From Photorhabdus noenieputensis (GTDB lineage Bacteria > Pseudomonadota > Gammaproteobacteria > Enterobacterales > Enterobacteriaceae): a stretch of 64,000 nucleotides of DNA. The position numbers were made by a program, and so were the translations under genes. Positions 44,888 through 53,123 of this stretch are shown here, in pieces. The stretch is from NCBI RefSeq assembly GCF_018448935.1, contig NZ_RCWC01000030.1, positions 1-64,000 of the forward strand, in the 5' to 3' direction. Numbering within the stretch: position 1 is the stretch's first letter; each line of letters begins with the position of its first letter. The notes under the pieces are model-generated. The model worked only from the letters and a program-made list of their open reading frames with translations, searched no databases and was not told where the DNA came from.

Positions 44888-46196
44888 TTTAGGTATTGCG
44901 GCTAAATTAGAGCCAAAACTGGCCGTGGATTATTTTCGCGCCAAGGGCTATGACGTCAACTGGAACTGGCAGGAAACCGATGCTGCCGCTCATGCGCGGG
45001 CGTTCACCGTCGCCAAAGCGGCGCGGATGGATATTCTGACGACTATTCGTGATGAGGTGGATAAAGCGCTGAGTCAGGGCACCACCGAACGCGATTTTAT
45101 TAAAAGCCTAAAACCCCGTTTGCAAGAGCAGGGTTGGTGGGGTAAGCAAATTGTGGTTGACGGTGACGGTAATGCGGAAACCGTCCAGTTAGGCAGCCCG
45201 GCCCGGCTGGCAACTATCTATCGCACCAATTTAGCGACCGCCTATCAAGCCGGGCGATATCAGCAACAACTGGCAAGTACAGATACTCATCCCTACTGGC
45301 AGTACATTGCTGTCATTGACAAGAACACGCGGAAAAGCCATGCCGCGATGCACGGGCGGGTGTTTCGTTTTGATGATCCGATTTGGAACACGCTCTATCC
45401 ACCTAACGACTGGGGGTGTCGCTGCCGCGTTCGCGCATTGACTGCCGCACAGGTTAAACGGATGGGGTTAACGGTCGAGTCCAGTCTCGGCGCGGTGAGC
45501 ACCCAACTTGTTGAAACCGGGGTTGATAAGCGGACGGGTGAAGTTTATCAGTCAGAAGTCACGACGTACCGCAACGGCAAGCAGCGCATGACTACCGGCG
45601 CAGGCTGGTCAAACAATGCCGGGCAACTGGCTATGGGGTCGGATATCAGTATTGCGCGTAAGCTGATTGGGTTGCAAAACCGTGAACTCCGTCAGCAGGT
45701 TATTCAGTCATTGAATAACGCCCCGGTACGACAACAGGCGTTCGCGCAATGGGTCGGCCAGGTGCTGACGCAACGGCGTCCTGGCAACAACATTCAGCCG
45801 CTGGGGTTTATGACCGATGATATTGCCGTGGCCGTGGAGGAACGGACCGGCAAGCCTGCCGCGCGCGTACTGGCTATCAGTGAAAAAGACCTGGTACACG
45901 CTGACAGCCTTAAGCATCAGAAAAAAGGCGTCGCCCTGACAATGGCCGAATATCAGGCGTTACCGCGGGTGATTGCCAATCCCTCGGCTGTCCTTTGGGA
46001 TAAGCAGAATCAGAATTTATTGTATATTCGCAGTGACGATGACCTCACCATTAAAACGGTGGTCAATGCGCCGTGGTCAGTACGCAAACAACCGGATGCC
46101 TTAGATGTGGTGATTAATACGTACCGGGTACCGTTAACTGAACTGAAAAAAGGCGTCGCCGGCGGGAATTATGAATTACTGAAAGGAGCGCTGTAA
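44871..46196 (+). CDS. Head morphogenesis protein F (Mu gp30-like, SPP1 gp7 type)
   Basis: This 441-residue protein has the minor-head motif (RTNLATAYQAGRYQQQLAST to HAAMHGRVF) and a Cys-rich NDWGCRCRVRAL, typical of the SPP1 gp7/phage Mu F family. It helps capsid assembly. It overlaps the portal gene by 17 bases and is followed by a hairpin. Confidence 0.92.
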   Translation: MPQPVDLGIAAKLEPKLAVDYFRAKGYDVNWNWQETDAAAHARAFTVAKAARMDILTTIRDEVDKALSQGTTERDFIKSLKPRLQEQGWWGKQIVVDGDGNAETVQLGSPARLATIYRTNLATAYQAGRYQQQLASTDTHPYWQYIAVIDKNTRKSHAAMHGRVFRFDDPIWNTLYPPNDWGCRCRVRALTAAQVKRMGLTVESSLGAVSTQLVETGVDKRTGEVYQSEVTTYRNGKQRMTTGAGWSNNAGQLAMGSDISIARKLIGLQNRELRQQVIQSLNNAPVRQQAFAQWVGQVLTQRRPGNNIQPLGFMTDDIAVAVEERTGKPAARVLAISEKDLVHADSLKHQKKGVALTMAEYQALPRVIANPSAVLWDKQNQNLLYIRSDDDLTIKTVVNAPWSVRKQPDALDVVINTYRVPLTELKKGVAGGNYELLKGAL

Positions 46197-46201
46197 CAAC
46201 A

Positions 46202-46223
46202 AAGCCCCGAATAACCGGGGCTT
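46202..46223 (+). terminator. Hairpin after gene F
   Basis: AAGCCCCG (46202-46209) and CGGGGCTT (46216-46223) form an 8-bp GC-rich stem with a 6-base loop, five bases after the F stop codon. The T run is short. Confidence 0.7.
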
Positions 46224-46232
46224 GTCACAATG

Positions 46233-46249
46233 GCGGGAGTCGAACCCGC
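46233..46249 (-). other. tRNA-like T-arm, no full tRNA found
   Basis: On the minus strand GCGGG-TTCGACT-CCCGC forms a canonical T-stem/loop, as at the 3' end of tRNAs or tmRNA. No matching acceptor, D or anticodon arms could be folded from 46250-46325, so it is either a relic or coincidence. Confidence 0.4.
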
Positions 46250-46328
46250 ATAAACGTATGGCTTGCGCTGACGTCGAATTACCGTTATTCGTACACTGTT
46301 TAACCTATTTTACCATGAGTGAGAATGA

Positions 46329-46799
46329 ATGCAACTTGACTATCAATTTGATGATGCGGCGATACAGGCGGCCTTTAAACGGGTGCAAAAGCTGGGGCGG
46401 GATACGACGCCGATCACCCGTGCAATTGCCGCGGTTCTCGCCAGTGAAAGCGAAGAGGCGTTTGCGCAAGAAGCTGACCCGACGACAGGCAACCCCTGGA
46501 AACCGTTAACCAAAAAGTACAAAGCCCGCCTGGCAAAAAAAGGCAAGACAGGCAGAATGTTACAGCGCTCACAGGGGGGGCTGGCGATGTCGTTGTCAAC
46601 AGAGTATGACGCAGTGAGCGTGGCCATTGGCACTAACAAAGTTTACGCAGCGATCCATCAATGGGGCGGGTTGCCCGATATGCCGCCTGGCCCGGCTGCG
46701 GTACCCGCTCGCCCGTATATGGGGCTGTCAGCGCAAGGCGCGGCGGATATTATCGACATTATCAATACGCAGCATGCAGCCGCACTCAAGGCACGTTAG
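46329..46799 (+). CDS. Virion morphogenesis protein G (Mu gp31-like)
   Basis: This 156-residue protein has the family pattern (ASESEEAFAQEADPTTGNPW, LTKKYKARLAKKGKTGRMLQ, AAIHQWGGLPDMPPGPAAVP, RPYMGLSA). It acts in tail or head completion. It starts 132 bases after F, across the hairpin and tRNA-like segment. Confidence 0.9.
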   Translation: MQLDYQFDDAAIQAAFKRVQKLGRDTTPITRAIAAVLASESEEAFAQEADPTTGNPWKPLTKKYKARLAKKGKTGRMLQRSQGGLAMSLSTEYDAVSVAIGTNKVYAAIHQWGGLPDMPPGPAAVPARPYMGLSAQGAADIIDIINTQHAAALKAR

Positions 46800-46856
46800 T
46801 ATGTCCGTCTTACAGAAAAAAAGTTAAACGCCTCCTGAGATTTTTAAACGGGTTTT

Positions 46857-46890
46857 AAACGGGGTATAGTGTCACTGCTCTCCCCCGTTT
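46857..46890 (+). terminator. Stem-loop between G and I
   Basis: AAACGGGG (46857-46864) pairs with CCCCGTTT (46883-46890) around an 18-base loop and is followed by TATCTTTTC. A TATAGT in the loop could also be a -10 element, so terminator or late promoter are both possible. Confidence 0.5.
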
Positions 46891-46962
46891 TATCTTTTCT
46901 TTCCCATGCAGGTGTGATCCCCCACAAACCCACCTTCTTTTCATATTGCCCAGAATGGCAGC

Positions 46963-48171
46963 ATGAAAAAGAAAAGCCCAACTCCCAACACCCGTTTAGC
47001 GATTCTGAATGCCTCGATGACTCAGGCCGCCGATGGCTGGTATCAGCTCCTGCCCGCGGGGCATTTTAGTGCCCGTGACGGCCGCCCGGACGATGTTGTC
47101 GGTGGGCAGTGGTTTATGGATGCCGCCATTGCTGAACAGTTTATTACGGCGACAGCCGCTGTCGGCCAGCCGGTGTTGTTTGACTACAACCATGTGACAT
47201 TAAAACAAGATGACGATGCTGCTGCGTGCAAAGACGCTATTGCAGCGGCGTGGCTGAAAAATCCCGCAACAGATATGCAGTGGCGCGAAGGTTTGGGGCT
47301 GTTTGTTCGCCTGTCGTTAACGCCGGCGGCTCAAACCGCCATCGATAACCGCGAATGGGCTTATCTGTCCGCCGTATTTCCTTATAACGAGCTGGGCCAT
47401 CCCCTTTATTTGAGGATGGGCGCACTCACCAATGACCCCGGTTTAACCGGTATGCGGCCTCTGGCTGTGCTGGCGGCGCAAACTCTTTCGGACTTTTTCC
47501 CTCCATCAAAACAGGACATTGTTATGAATGATCTTATTCTCCAGTTGCTGGAACAACTGGGTATTGAACTGCCCGACGATACCGCCGAACTCAGCGAAGA
47601 GGCACTCAGTGATTTGCTGAATCAGGCGCTGTCAGCGATTGAAGCATTAAAAGCCTCGGCGCAAGCCGCTGTTGATACACAAGAGGTGATTGAGAGTACG
47701 GCAGACCCGGACAGTGTGACCAGTGGCGTAACCGATATCGTTGATGATGCCGCCGCTGATATCACCGAAGCAGAGCAGATCCTTGAGGACGCAGCTTTGA
47801 ATGGTGTCGATTTAACCCGATTTGTTCCCACTCGCGCATATCAGATTCTGGCCCGCCGCGCCGCGGTGTTAAGTGCCCGGTCGGGTGCACAAAGTGCGGA
47901 ATCGATTATCACCAGTGCTCGCCGTCAAGGGCGGGTTGTCGCGGCAGAGGTGCCTTATTTGCGTGCATTAGCGAGACAGCACGGCATTGCCGAGTTAAAA
48001 GCGGCGATTGCAGGCCGGAAAGGCATTACGGCACTCACCAGCCGTCAAACCCTGAGAGCGAAACAACCGTCGCGTATGGCCGTCCTGTCCGCGTCTGAAA
48101 AAGAAGCGGCGAGGCTCCAGGGATTATCTGAGGCCGAATTCCTGAAACGCAAACAAAAAGGAGCCAAATAA
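46963..48171 (+). CDS. Head maturation protease I with internal scaffold (Mu gp32-like)
   Basis: It encodes 402 residues. The N-terminal part (LPAGHFSARDGRPDDVVGGQ, VLFDYNHVTLKQD, WAYLSAVFPYNELGHPLYL, ALTNDPGLTGMRPLA) is the Mu I-type prohead protease. The C-terminal part is a long helical scaffold. In Mu the same gene makes scaffold Z from an internal start, and that start is visible here at 47524. Confidence 0.9.
   Translation: MKKKSPTPNTRLAILNASMTQAADGWYQLLPAGHFSARDGRPDDVVGGQWFMDAAIAEQFITATAAVGQPVLFDYNHVTLKQDDDAAACKDAIAAAWLKNPATDMQWREGLGLFVRLSLTPAAQTAIDNREWAYLSAVFPYNELGHPLYLRMGALTNDPGLTGMRPLAVLAAQTLSDFFPPSKQDIVMNDLILQLLEQLGIELPDDTAELSEEALSDLLNQALSAIEALKASAQAAVDTQEVIESTADPDSVTSGVTDIVDDAAADITEAEQILEDAALNGVDLTRFVPTRAYQILARRAAVLSARSGAQSAESIITSARRQGRVVAAEVPYLRALARQHGIAELKAAIAGRKGITALTSRQTLRAKQPSRMAVLSASEKEAARLQGLSEAEFLKRKQKGAK
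47524..48171 (+). CDS. Internal scaffold protein Z (within gene I)
   Basis: In the frame of I, ATG 47524 begins MNDLILQLLEQLGIELPDDT, after CAGGACA, and encodes 215 residues of acidic, helical, coiled-coil-like protein ending RKQKGAK. By analogy with Mu I/Z it is the capsid scaffold. Independent translation is inferred, not proven. Confidence 0.65.
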   Translation: MNDLILQLLEQLGIELPDDTAELSEEALSDLLNQALSAIEALKASAQAAVDTQEVIESTADPDSVTSGVTDIVDDAAADITEAEQILEDAALNGVDLTRFVPTRAYQILARRAAVLSARSGAQSAESIITSARRQGRVVAAEVPYLRALARQHGIAELKAAIAGRKGITALTSRQTLRAKQPSRMAVLSASEKEAARLQGLSEAEFLKRKQKGAK

Positions 48172-49094
48172 TGGCGATTGTGACCCCCGCGCTGATTAAA
48201 GCGTTATTTACCGGCTGGAACGGCGATTTTCAAAACGGGCTTGACCAGGCTCCCAGCCAGTATGAGCACATTGCGACCGTGGTGCCCAGCACGACAAAAT
48301 CGAATACTTACGGCTGGCTGGGGCAGTTTCCGGGCATGCGGGAATGGATTGGTGACCGCGTTATTAAAGATATGCAATCACACGGTTATCAAATCATTAA
48401 CCGGCCATTCGAAAGCACAGTGGGCGTTGATCGGGATGATATTGAAGACGATAACGTCGGCATTTACTCGCCGCTGTTTACTGAAATGGGACGTGCCGCC
48501 GGTGTGCAGCCAGACGAGTTGGTATTCGGTGCACTGTCAAACGGCTTCTCCAATCTGTGTTACGACAAACAGAACTTCTTTGATGCTGACCATCCGGTCT
48601 ACCCCGATGTAGACGGTAAGGGTGATGCTAAATCAGTCAGTAATATCTTAACTGATGACAGTTACAAAGGGTTGCCGTGGTTTGTGCTTGATAACTCCAG
48701 AGCCATTAAACCGATTATTTTCCAGCAGCGTAAAGCGCCGGAAATGGTAGCGATGGATAAAGTCGATGATGAGCAGAACTTTATGCGCAAGCTCATTCGC
48801 TACGGCGTCGATACCCGCTGTGAAGCCGGCTATTCATTCTGGCAACTGGCTTACGCGGCCAAAGCGCCATTGACTGCGGATAACGTCTGGTCGGTGATTT
48901 CTGCGATGCGACAGTTTAAGGCTGATGGGGGGCGTCCGCTGGCAATCCGGCCCACTCACCTGGTTGTGCCGCCGGCAATGGAAAAAGAAGCCACCCAGCT
49001 CCTTGAGCGTGAACTGACCGTAGACGCCAAGGGCGGCACTATCAGCAATGAAATGAAAGGCCGCCTTGAACTGATTGTGGCGGATTACCTCTAA
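48171..49094 (+). CDS. Major capsid protein T (Mu gp34-like)
   Basis: It encodes 307 residues with the Mu T pattern (YGWLGQFPGMREWIGDRVIK, FESTVGVDRDDIEDDNVGIY, MGRAAGVQPDELVFGALSNG, DYL-COOH). It is an HK97-type capsid subunit. It overlaps the I/Z stop by one base. Confidence 0.95.
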   Translation: MAIVTPALIKALFTGWNGDFQNGLDQAPSQYEHIATVVPSTTKSNTYGWLGQFPGMREWIGDRVIKDMQSHGYQIINRPFESTVGVDRDDIEDDNVGIYSPLFTEMGRAAGVQPDELVFGALSNGFSNLCYDKQNFFDADHPVYPDVDGKGDAKSVSNILTDDSYKGLPWFVLDNSRAIKPIIFQQRKAPEMVAMDKVDDEQNFMRKLIRYGVDTRCEAGYSFWQLAYAAKAPLTADNVWSVISAMRQFKADGGRPLAIRPTHLVVPPAMEKEATQLLERELTVDAKGGTISNEMKGRLELIVADYL

Positions 49095-49103
49095 TCACCT
49101 GTT

Positions 49104-49125
49104 AAACGGGGTGTTAACCCCGTTT
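49104..49125 (+). terminator. Hairpin after the capsid gene
   Basis: AAACGGGG and CCCCGTTT form an 8-bp stem with a short loop, 10 bases after the capsid stop. It resembles the stem at 46857 in sequence, so both may act as mRNA-stabilising or attenuating elements around the most abundant head proteins. Confidence 0.6.
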
Positions 49126-49153
49126 AAACCCTGTTTAAAGGATGTGAAATGTT

Positions 49154-49603
49154 ATGTCTGATAAAACAAACGCAGCAGCGCTGGATTCGATTGCCCTTGT
49201 TGAAATGGCGGGTATTCACGTTGTCAATACAGCGCATGATGGCTATCGGCGTGCGGGGTTTATTTTTCAGCAGGGGGGAAATGCCCTGCCGCCTGTTACG
49301 CTGGCGCAGTTTCAGACGCTGGAAGCTGATCCCCGCCTGTCTGTCACGGTTATTACGACAGATACAGATAATGACGAACCGGGGCGGCTGGCTCATCAAG
49401 ATAACTTATCTCCGTTAACCGGGCCTGAGCAGCCCGGCCGTGATGAGCGGCTATTGAATGCTGTGATGTGTGCTGAACAGGAAACGGACCCGTTGGTCTT
49501 TTTCACCAAAAGCGGGACGCCTCGTATTGAGAAATGGCGTGAAATCGTCGGTGACGATATCACCGTTGATGAAATCACGGCAGCACTGGCGCGAGGTGAA
49601 TAA
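49154..49603 (+). CDS. Mu gp35-like protein (HI1506-like)
   Basis: This 149-residue protein has an N-terminal domain with RAGFIFQQGGNALPPVTLAQ, ADPRLSVTVI and a C-terminal part VFFTKSGTPRIEKWREIVGD, as in gp35/HI1506 proteins of Mu-like phages. Structural role; details unknown. Confidence 0.8.
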   Translation: MSDKTNAAALDSIALVEMAGIHVVNTAHDGYRRAGFIFQQGGNALPPVTLAQFQTLEADPRLSVTVITTDTDNDEPGRLAHQDNLSPLTGPEQPGRDERLLNAVMCAEQETDPLVFFTKSGTPRIEKWREIVGDDITVDEITAALARGE

Positions 49604-50056
49604 ATGAGTTACGCCCGGCTTGCTGATATGTACGCGCGTTACAGTCGTGACGGTCTTAACACGCTGACGGATGTCAAGATTGATAACTGGGCAGCATTAA
49701 CCGATGACGAACTGACTCTTGCGCGTCAGCGACTGATACAAACGGCGCTGGATGATGCTTGCGCGACGATTGACGGTTATATCGACAGTCGCGCGACCTT
49801 GCCATTGAAAACGGTCCCGTCGGTTCTGGTCAGGGTGGCTTGTGTGCTGGCGCGGTTTTCGCTCGAAGACGGCGCGGCCACGGAAAAAGCCACGAAAGAT
49901 AGCGAAGAGGCGATTCGCCTGCTGGAAAAAGTCGCCGCCGGGGATGTCAGTCTCGGACTCAGTAAAGAGGCTGAACGCCCGGAGGGCGGTGATGTTGCGC
50001 AAATCACCAGTGCCGGCAGTGTCTGGCAGCGCGAGAAATCACGGGGATTTATCTGA
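49604..50056 (+). CDS. Mu gp36-like protein (DUF1320)
   Basis: It encodes 150 residues: YARLADMYARYSRDGLNTLT, ALDDACATIDGYIDSRATLP, LLEKVAAGDVSLGLS. This is the DUF1320/gp36 head-tail connector pattern. It starts directly after gp35 and overlaps gp37 by one base. Confidence 0.85.
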   Translation: MSYARLADMYARYSRDGLNTLTDVKIDNWAALTDDELTLARQRLIQTALDDACATIDGYIDSRATLPLKTVPSVLVRVACVLARFSLEDGAATEKATKDSEEAIRLLEKVAAGDVSLGLSKEAERPEGGDVAQITSAGSVWQREKSRGFI

Positions 50057-50616
50057 TGAAGACACCGGCCTCTATCACCAGTGATATTTCGGACGCGTTA
50101 CTGACGGGCATCCAACAGCTATTTGGTAAAACGCTGCGCAAAGTGGATACCCATCCCGGCCAGTGGAGCGACAGCGCTGTCAAGCTGATTATCAATACCG
50201 CACCGGCGGTTTATGTTGCCTGGCTGGGCAGTCGCCAGGGCGAGATACGTCATACGGCGATCAGCACCTGGGGCGTTTTTGTCAGCGCATCCGTGTTAAA
50301 CGGTAAACAAACCCAGGTGCCAGGCATTTATCAGATTGTTGAACGGCTCACCGCCTGGCTGAACAACCGCCGGATTGCCCCGGCGGGTAATTTCACACTG
50401 ACTCAGGTTGGCAACCTGTGGAGCGATACGCAAAGTCAGGCAGGCGTGGCGGTGTATGGGCTGTATTTTGATGCGCCGCAGCCGTTGCCGGACCCTGTCG
50501 CGATTGACGATTTAGACGATTATGAAACTCATTATCAGCAATGGGAGCAGCCAGCGGGGACGCCTGAACAGGAAGCCCTGATCCATTTACCTACTCAGGA
50601 TAAATTAACACCATGA
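50056..50616 (+). CDS. Mu gp37-like protein (DUF1834)
   Basis: This 186-residue DUF1834 protein (ISDALLTGIQQLFGKTLRKV, IYQIVERLTAWLNNRRIAPA, GVAVYGLYFDAPQPLP) is probably a tail terminator or neck protein. It overlaps the next small gene by 4 bases. Confidence 0.85.
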   Translation: MKTPASITSDISDALLTGIQQLFGKTLRKVDTHPGQWSDSAVKLIINTAPAVYVAWLGSRQGEIRHTAISTWGVFVSASVLNGKQTQVPGIYQIVERLTAWLNNRRIAPAGNFTLTQVGNLWSDTQSQAGVAVYGLYFDAPQPLPDPVAIDDLDDYETHYQQWEQPAGTPEQEALIHLPTQDKLTP

Positions 50617-50792
50617 CTGAATTGCATATTAAACCCACACCGGGGTGGGTTGTTCGTGACCCTGAAACCTATCAGCCCTTAGCGGAAAAAGGGGAAAAAA
50701 AGCCCCGTAACGCTTACTGGCTGCGTCGGTTGAAAGACGGTGACGTGATTGAAATATCCGCCACAGTACCAACGAAAAAAGGAGCGCAATAA
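50613..50792 (+). CDS. Mu gp38-like small protein (DUF2635)
   Basis: It encodes 59 residues from ATG 50613 to TAA 50790-50792: MTELHIKPTPGWVVRDPETY, then PRNAYWLRRLKDGDVIEI. The KPxxGxxVRDPxT start and YWxRRLxDGDV end are the DUF2635/gp38 pattern. It overlaps gp37 by 4 bases, and the sheath gene starts on the next base. It is easy to miss because of its length. Confidence 0.9.
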   Translation: MTELHIKPTPGWVVRDPETYQPLAEKGEKKPRNAYWLRRLKDGDVIEISATVPTKKGAQ

Positions 50793-52265
50793 ATGGCTCT
50801 CTCATTTAATGAAATCCCGTCCAATATTCGGGTCCCGCTATGCTACATCGAATTTGATAACAGTGCGGCCGTCACCGGCACGCCGCAAATGTTGCATAAG
50901 ACGCTGCTCTTAGGATTGCGCATGAAAACCGGACGGGTACCCGCCGGGCAACCCTTCCGTGTTACCTCTGCGAGTGCCGCTGAAACCGCATTTGGCCGTG
51001 GCTCCATGCTGGCTGAAATGGCCGCATCATTCATCAAAGGCAACGCGTTTGCCGAACTGTGGGCGCTTGCCCTTGACGATACTGACGATGGCGTCAAGGC
51101 TGAGGGGAAAATTCAGCTTATCGGCAAGGTGGCTCAGACCGGGCAAATTGCGTTGATGATAGCCGGCGTTCCTGTCCGTGTGACTGTCAAAGCCGGGGAT
51201 GATGCGGTCACAATGGCCGGTAAAATCCGCGAGACGATTAGTGCACAGGAAAAACTGCCGGTCACAGCAAGTGCAGAAGCCCTGGCTGACACCGTGATAT
51301 TGAAAGCCAAATGGGGTGGTGAAACCGGCAATGATATTGATGTCCGGGTCAACTACTACGACGGGGAAATGCTCCCGGCGGGCATCAATTTAGCGATCAC
51401 CCCGATGGGTGGGGCTACGGGCAACCCCGATTTAGCAACCGCCATTACGGCGCTCGGTGATACCTGGTGGAACTATATTGTTAACCCCTTCACCGATGCA
51501 CCGAATCTCGATTTACTGCGTGATGAACTGAAAACCCGTTGGGGACCGCTGCGGATGATTGACGGCATCTGCTGGATTGCGTACCGCGGCACATTGGCTA
51601 AAACCTCAACGTTCGGGACGTTACGCAATGATTATCTGTTTTCCACGCTGGCAACCGGGATTGCGCCACAGCCGACCTATATCTGGGCGGCCACCCTGGC
51701 GGGCGTGGCGGTGGGTTCACTGAGTATTGACCCGGCCCGGCCCCTCCAGACGCTGCAACTGCCTGGTATTTTGCCGCCTGCCGCCAGCGACCGCTGGGCA
51801 TTGAATGAGCGTAACTTGCTGCTCTATGACGGGATATCAACATGCAATGTGGCGGCGGGTAATGTCGTGCAGATTGAGCGCATGATAACCATGTATCGTG
51901 AAAACAGCTTCGGCGACCCCGACCCCAGTTATCTGGATGTCGAAACTATCGCGACTCTCTCGTATCTGCGTTACTCAACACGGGTGCGTATCACGCAAAA
52001 ATACCCGCGTCATAAGCTGGCCAATGACGGTACGCCGTTCAGCGCCGGACAGGCGATAGTCACGCCGTCCGTCATCAGAACGGAGTTGTTGGCACTGTTT
52101 ACCGAACATGAATTTGCCGGACTGGTGGAAGATTTTGACGCGTTTAAAGCAACATTGATTGTGGAGCGCGACAGCAGTGATCGCAATCGCATTAACGTAC
52201 GCAGCAATCCGAACCTGGTTAATCAGTTCCGTATTTATGCGCACGCTATCCAGTTTATTTTGTAA
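50793..52265 (+). CDS. Tail sheath protein L (Mu gp39-like)
   Basis: It encodes 490 residues in the contractile sheath family: SFNEIPSNIRVPLCYIEFDN, FGRGSMLAEMAASFIKGNAF, TYIWAATLAGVAVGSLSIDP, SYLRYSTRVRITQKYPRHKL. It contracts to drive the tube through the envelope. An RBS (GGAGCG) lies at the end of gp38. Confidence 0.95.
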   Translation: MALSFNEIPSNIRVPLCYIEFDNSAAVTGTPQMLHKTLLLGLRMKTGRVPAGQPFRVTSASAAETAFGRGSMLAEMAASFIKGNAFAELWALALDDTDDGVKAEGKIQLIGKVAQTGQIALMIAGVPVRVTVKAGDDAVTMAGKIRETISAQEKLPVTASAEALADTVILKAKWGGETGNDIDVRVNYYDGEMLPAGINLAITPMGGATGNPDLATAITALGDTWWNYIVNPFTDAPNLDLLRDELKTRWGPLRMIDGICWIAYRGTLAKTSTFGTLRNDYLFSTLATGIAPQPTYIWAATLAGVAVGSLSIDPARPLQTLQLPGILPPAASDRWALNERNLLLYDGISTCNVAAGNVVQIERMITMYRENSFGDPDPSYLDVETIATLSYLRYSTRVRITQKYPRHKLANDGTPFSAGQAIVTPSVIRTELLALFTEHEFAGLVEDFDAFKATLIVERDSSDRNRINVRSNPNLVNQFRIYAHAIQFIL

Positions 52266-52274
52266 TAAGGAAAA

Positions 52275-52637
52275 ATGATGGCAAGCCCCTATCAGTACAC
52301 CGGTATCGCGTATATCCGGCTTAACGGCAAAGAAATTCAGACCAAGGATGGTGCGCAACTGACGCCCGGCGGCGTAACACGCGACCCGGTTATCGGTGCC
52401 CGGGTTTACGGCTGGCAGCAGACACCGAAAGAAGCCCGGCTGAGCTGTGTTATTCCACAAGGCCCCGGCGTCAGTCTGTTTGTGATTAAAAATATGGTGG
52501 ATGCGACTATCGAATTTGAATGTGACACCGGCGAACGTTTTATGCTCGCTAATGCCTGGTGCGACGGTAATGTGTCGCTCACCAGCAAAGGTGAGATATC
52601 CGCGGAATTTATCGGCATTGAATGTAAGGAAATTTAA
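52275..52637 (+). CDS. Tail tube protein M (Mu gp40-like)
   Basis: This 120-residue protein has the tube pattern YIRLNGKEIQTKDGAQLTPG and VSLTSKGEISAEFIGIECKE. It forms the inner tube within the sheath. It starts 10 bases after L with AAGGAAAA. Confidence 0.93.
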   Translation: MMASPYQYTGIAYIRLNGKEIQTKDGAQLTPGGVTRDPVIGARVYGWQQTPKEARLSCVIPQGPGVSLFVIKNMVDATIEFECDTGERFMLANAWCDGNVSLTSKGEISAEFIGIECKEI

Positions 52638-52639
52638 CC

Positions 52640-52990
52640 ATGTTTCAGTTAAAGCACGGCCTGCAATACGGCCATGACGACGAGGCCGAAAAGCAGTTTG
52701 ATGTGGAGCTGCGCCAGTTAACCGCCGGCGATTTGATTGATGCCGAAACCGCCAGTGAGCGGGTCGTGATGACGGAAAAAGGCCCGATGCTGCTCTCCAG
52801 TCCGGCGCTAATGGGCTATGAGCTGTTACGCCGCACTATCGCGCGGATTGGCAATATCAACGGTCCAATTCCCATGACATTGCTGAAAACATTGCATCAG
52901 GATGATTTGGAGTTGATTGCCAGCCAGGCCGGTTTACAGCGTCATGTCGCGATGGAAACGATGAGGCAAGTCGCAGACGAGGGGCGATAG
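52640..52990 (+). CDS. Tail assembly chaperone (Mu gp41-like), zero-frame product
   Basis: This 116-residue protein (YGHDDEAEKQFDVELRQLTA, GYELLRRTIARIGNINGPIP) lies between tube and tape-measure genes, where tail chaperones sit. Its last codons are GAG GGG CGA TAG, placing GGGCGA directly before the stop, the site of the known -2 frameshift in Mu. Confidence 0.88.
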   Translation: MFQLKHGLQYGHDDEAEKQFDVELRQLTAGDLIDAETASERVVMTEKGPMLLSSPALMGYELLRRTIARIGNINGPIPMTLLKTLHQDDLELIASQAGLQRHVAMETMRQVADEGR

Positions 52991-53123
52991 TTTGCAGTGC
53001 GTTCGGGCTATCGAGCGCACTGCCTTATCCGTCGGTATTCGGCTTAAGGGTGGGCCAGCCTGGGCGCTGGCCTTACCGCTGCCGAAACTATTGCTGTACT
53101 CACACTGGCTGGAGAAACGCTAA
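52982..53123 (+). other. Programmed -2 frameshift site and extension of the tail chaperone
   Basis: GGGCGA (52982-52987) precedes the stop TAG of the chaperone. A -2 shift moves reading into a frame that is open to TAA 53121-53123 and encodes about 45 residues (LQCVRAIERTALSVGIRLKG, WALALPLPKLLLYSHWLEKR). The tape-measure ATG follows on the next base. -2 shifting at this hexamer is documented for Mu; its use here is inferred from the conserved layout. Confidence 0.8.

Noticed and set aside
46231-46325. Functional tRNA gene on the minus strand
   Set aside because: The T-arm is good, but acceptor, D and anticodon arms could not be formed.
46222-46509. Plus-strand frame of 95 codons starting before gene G
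   Set aside because: It is out of frame with the well-supported G protein and begins in the tRNA-like segment; no independent support.
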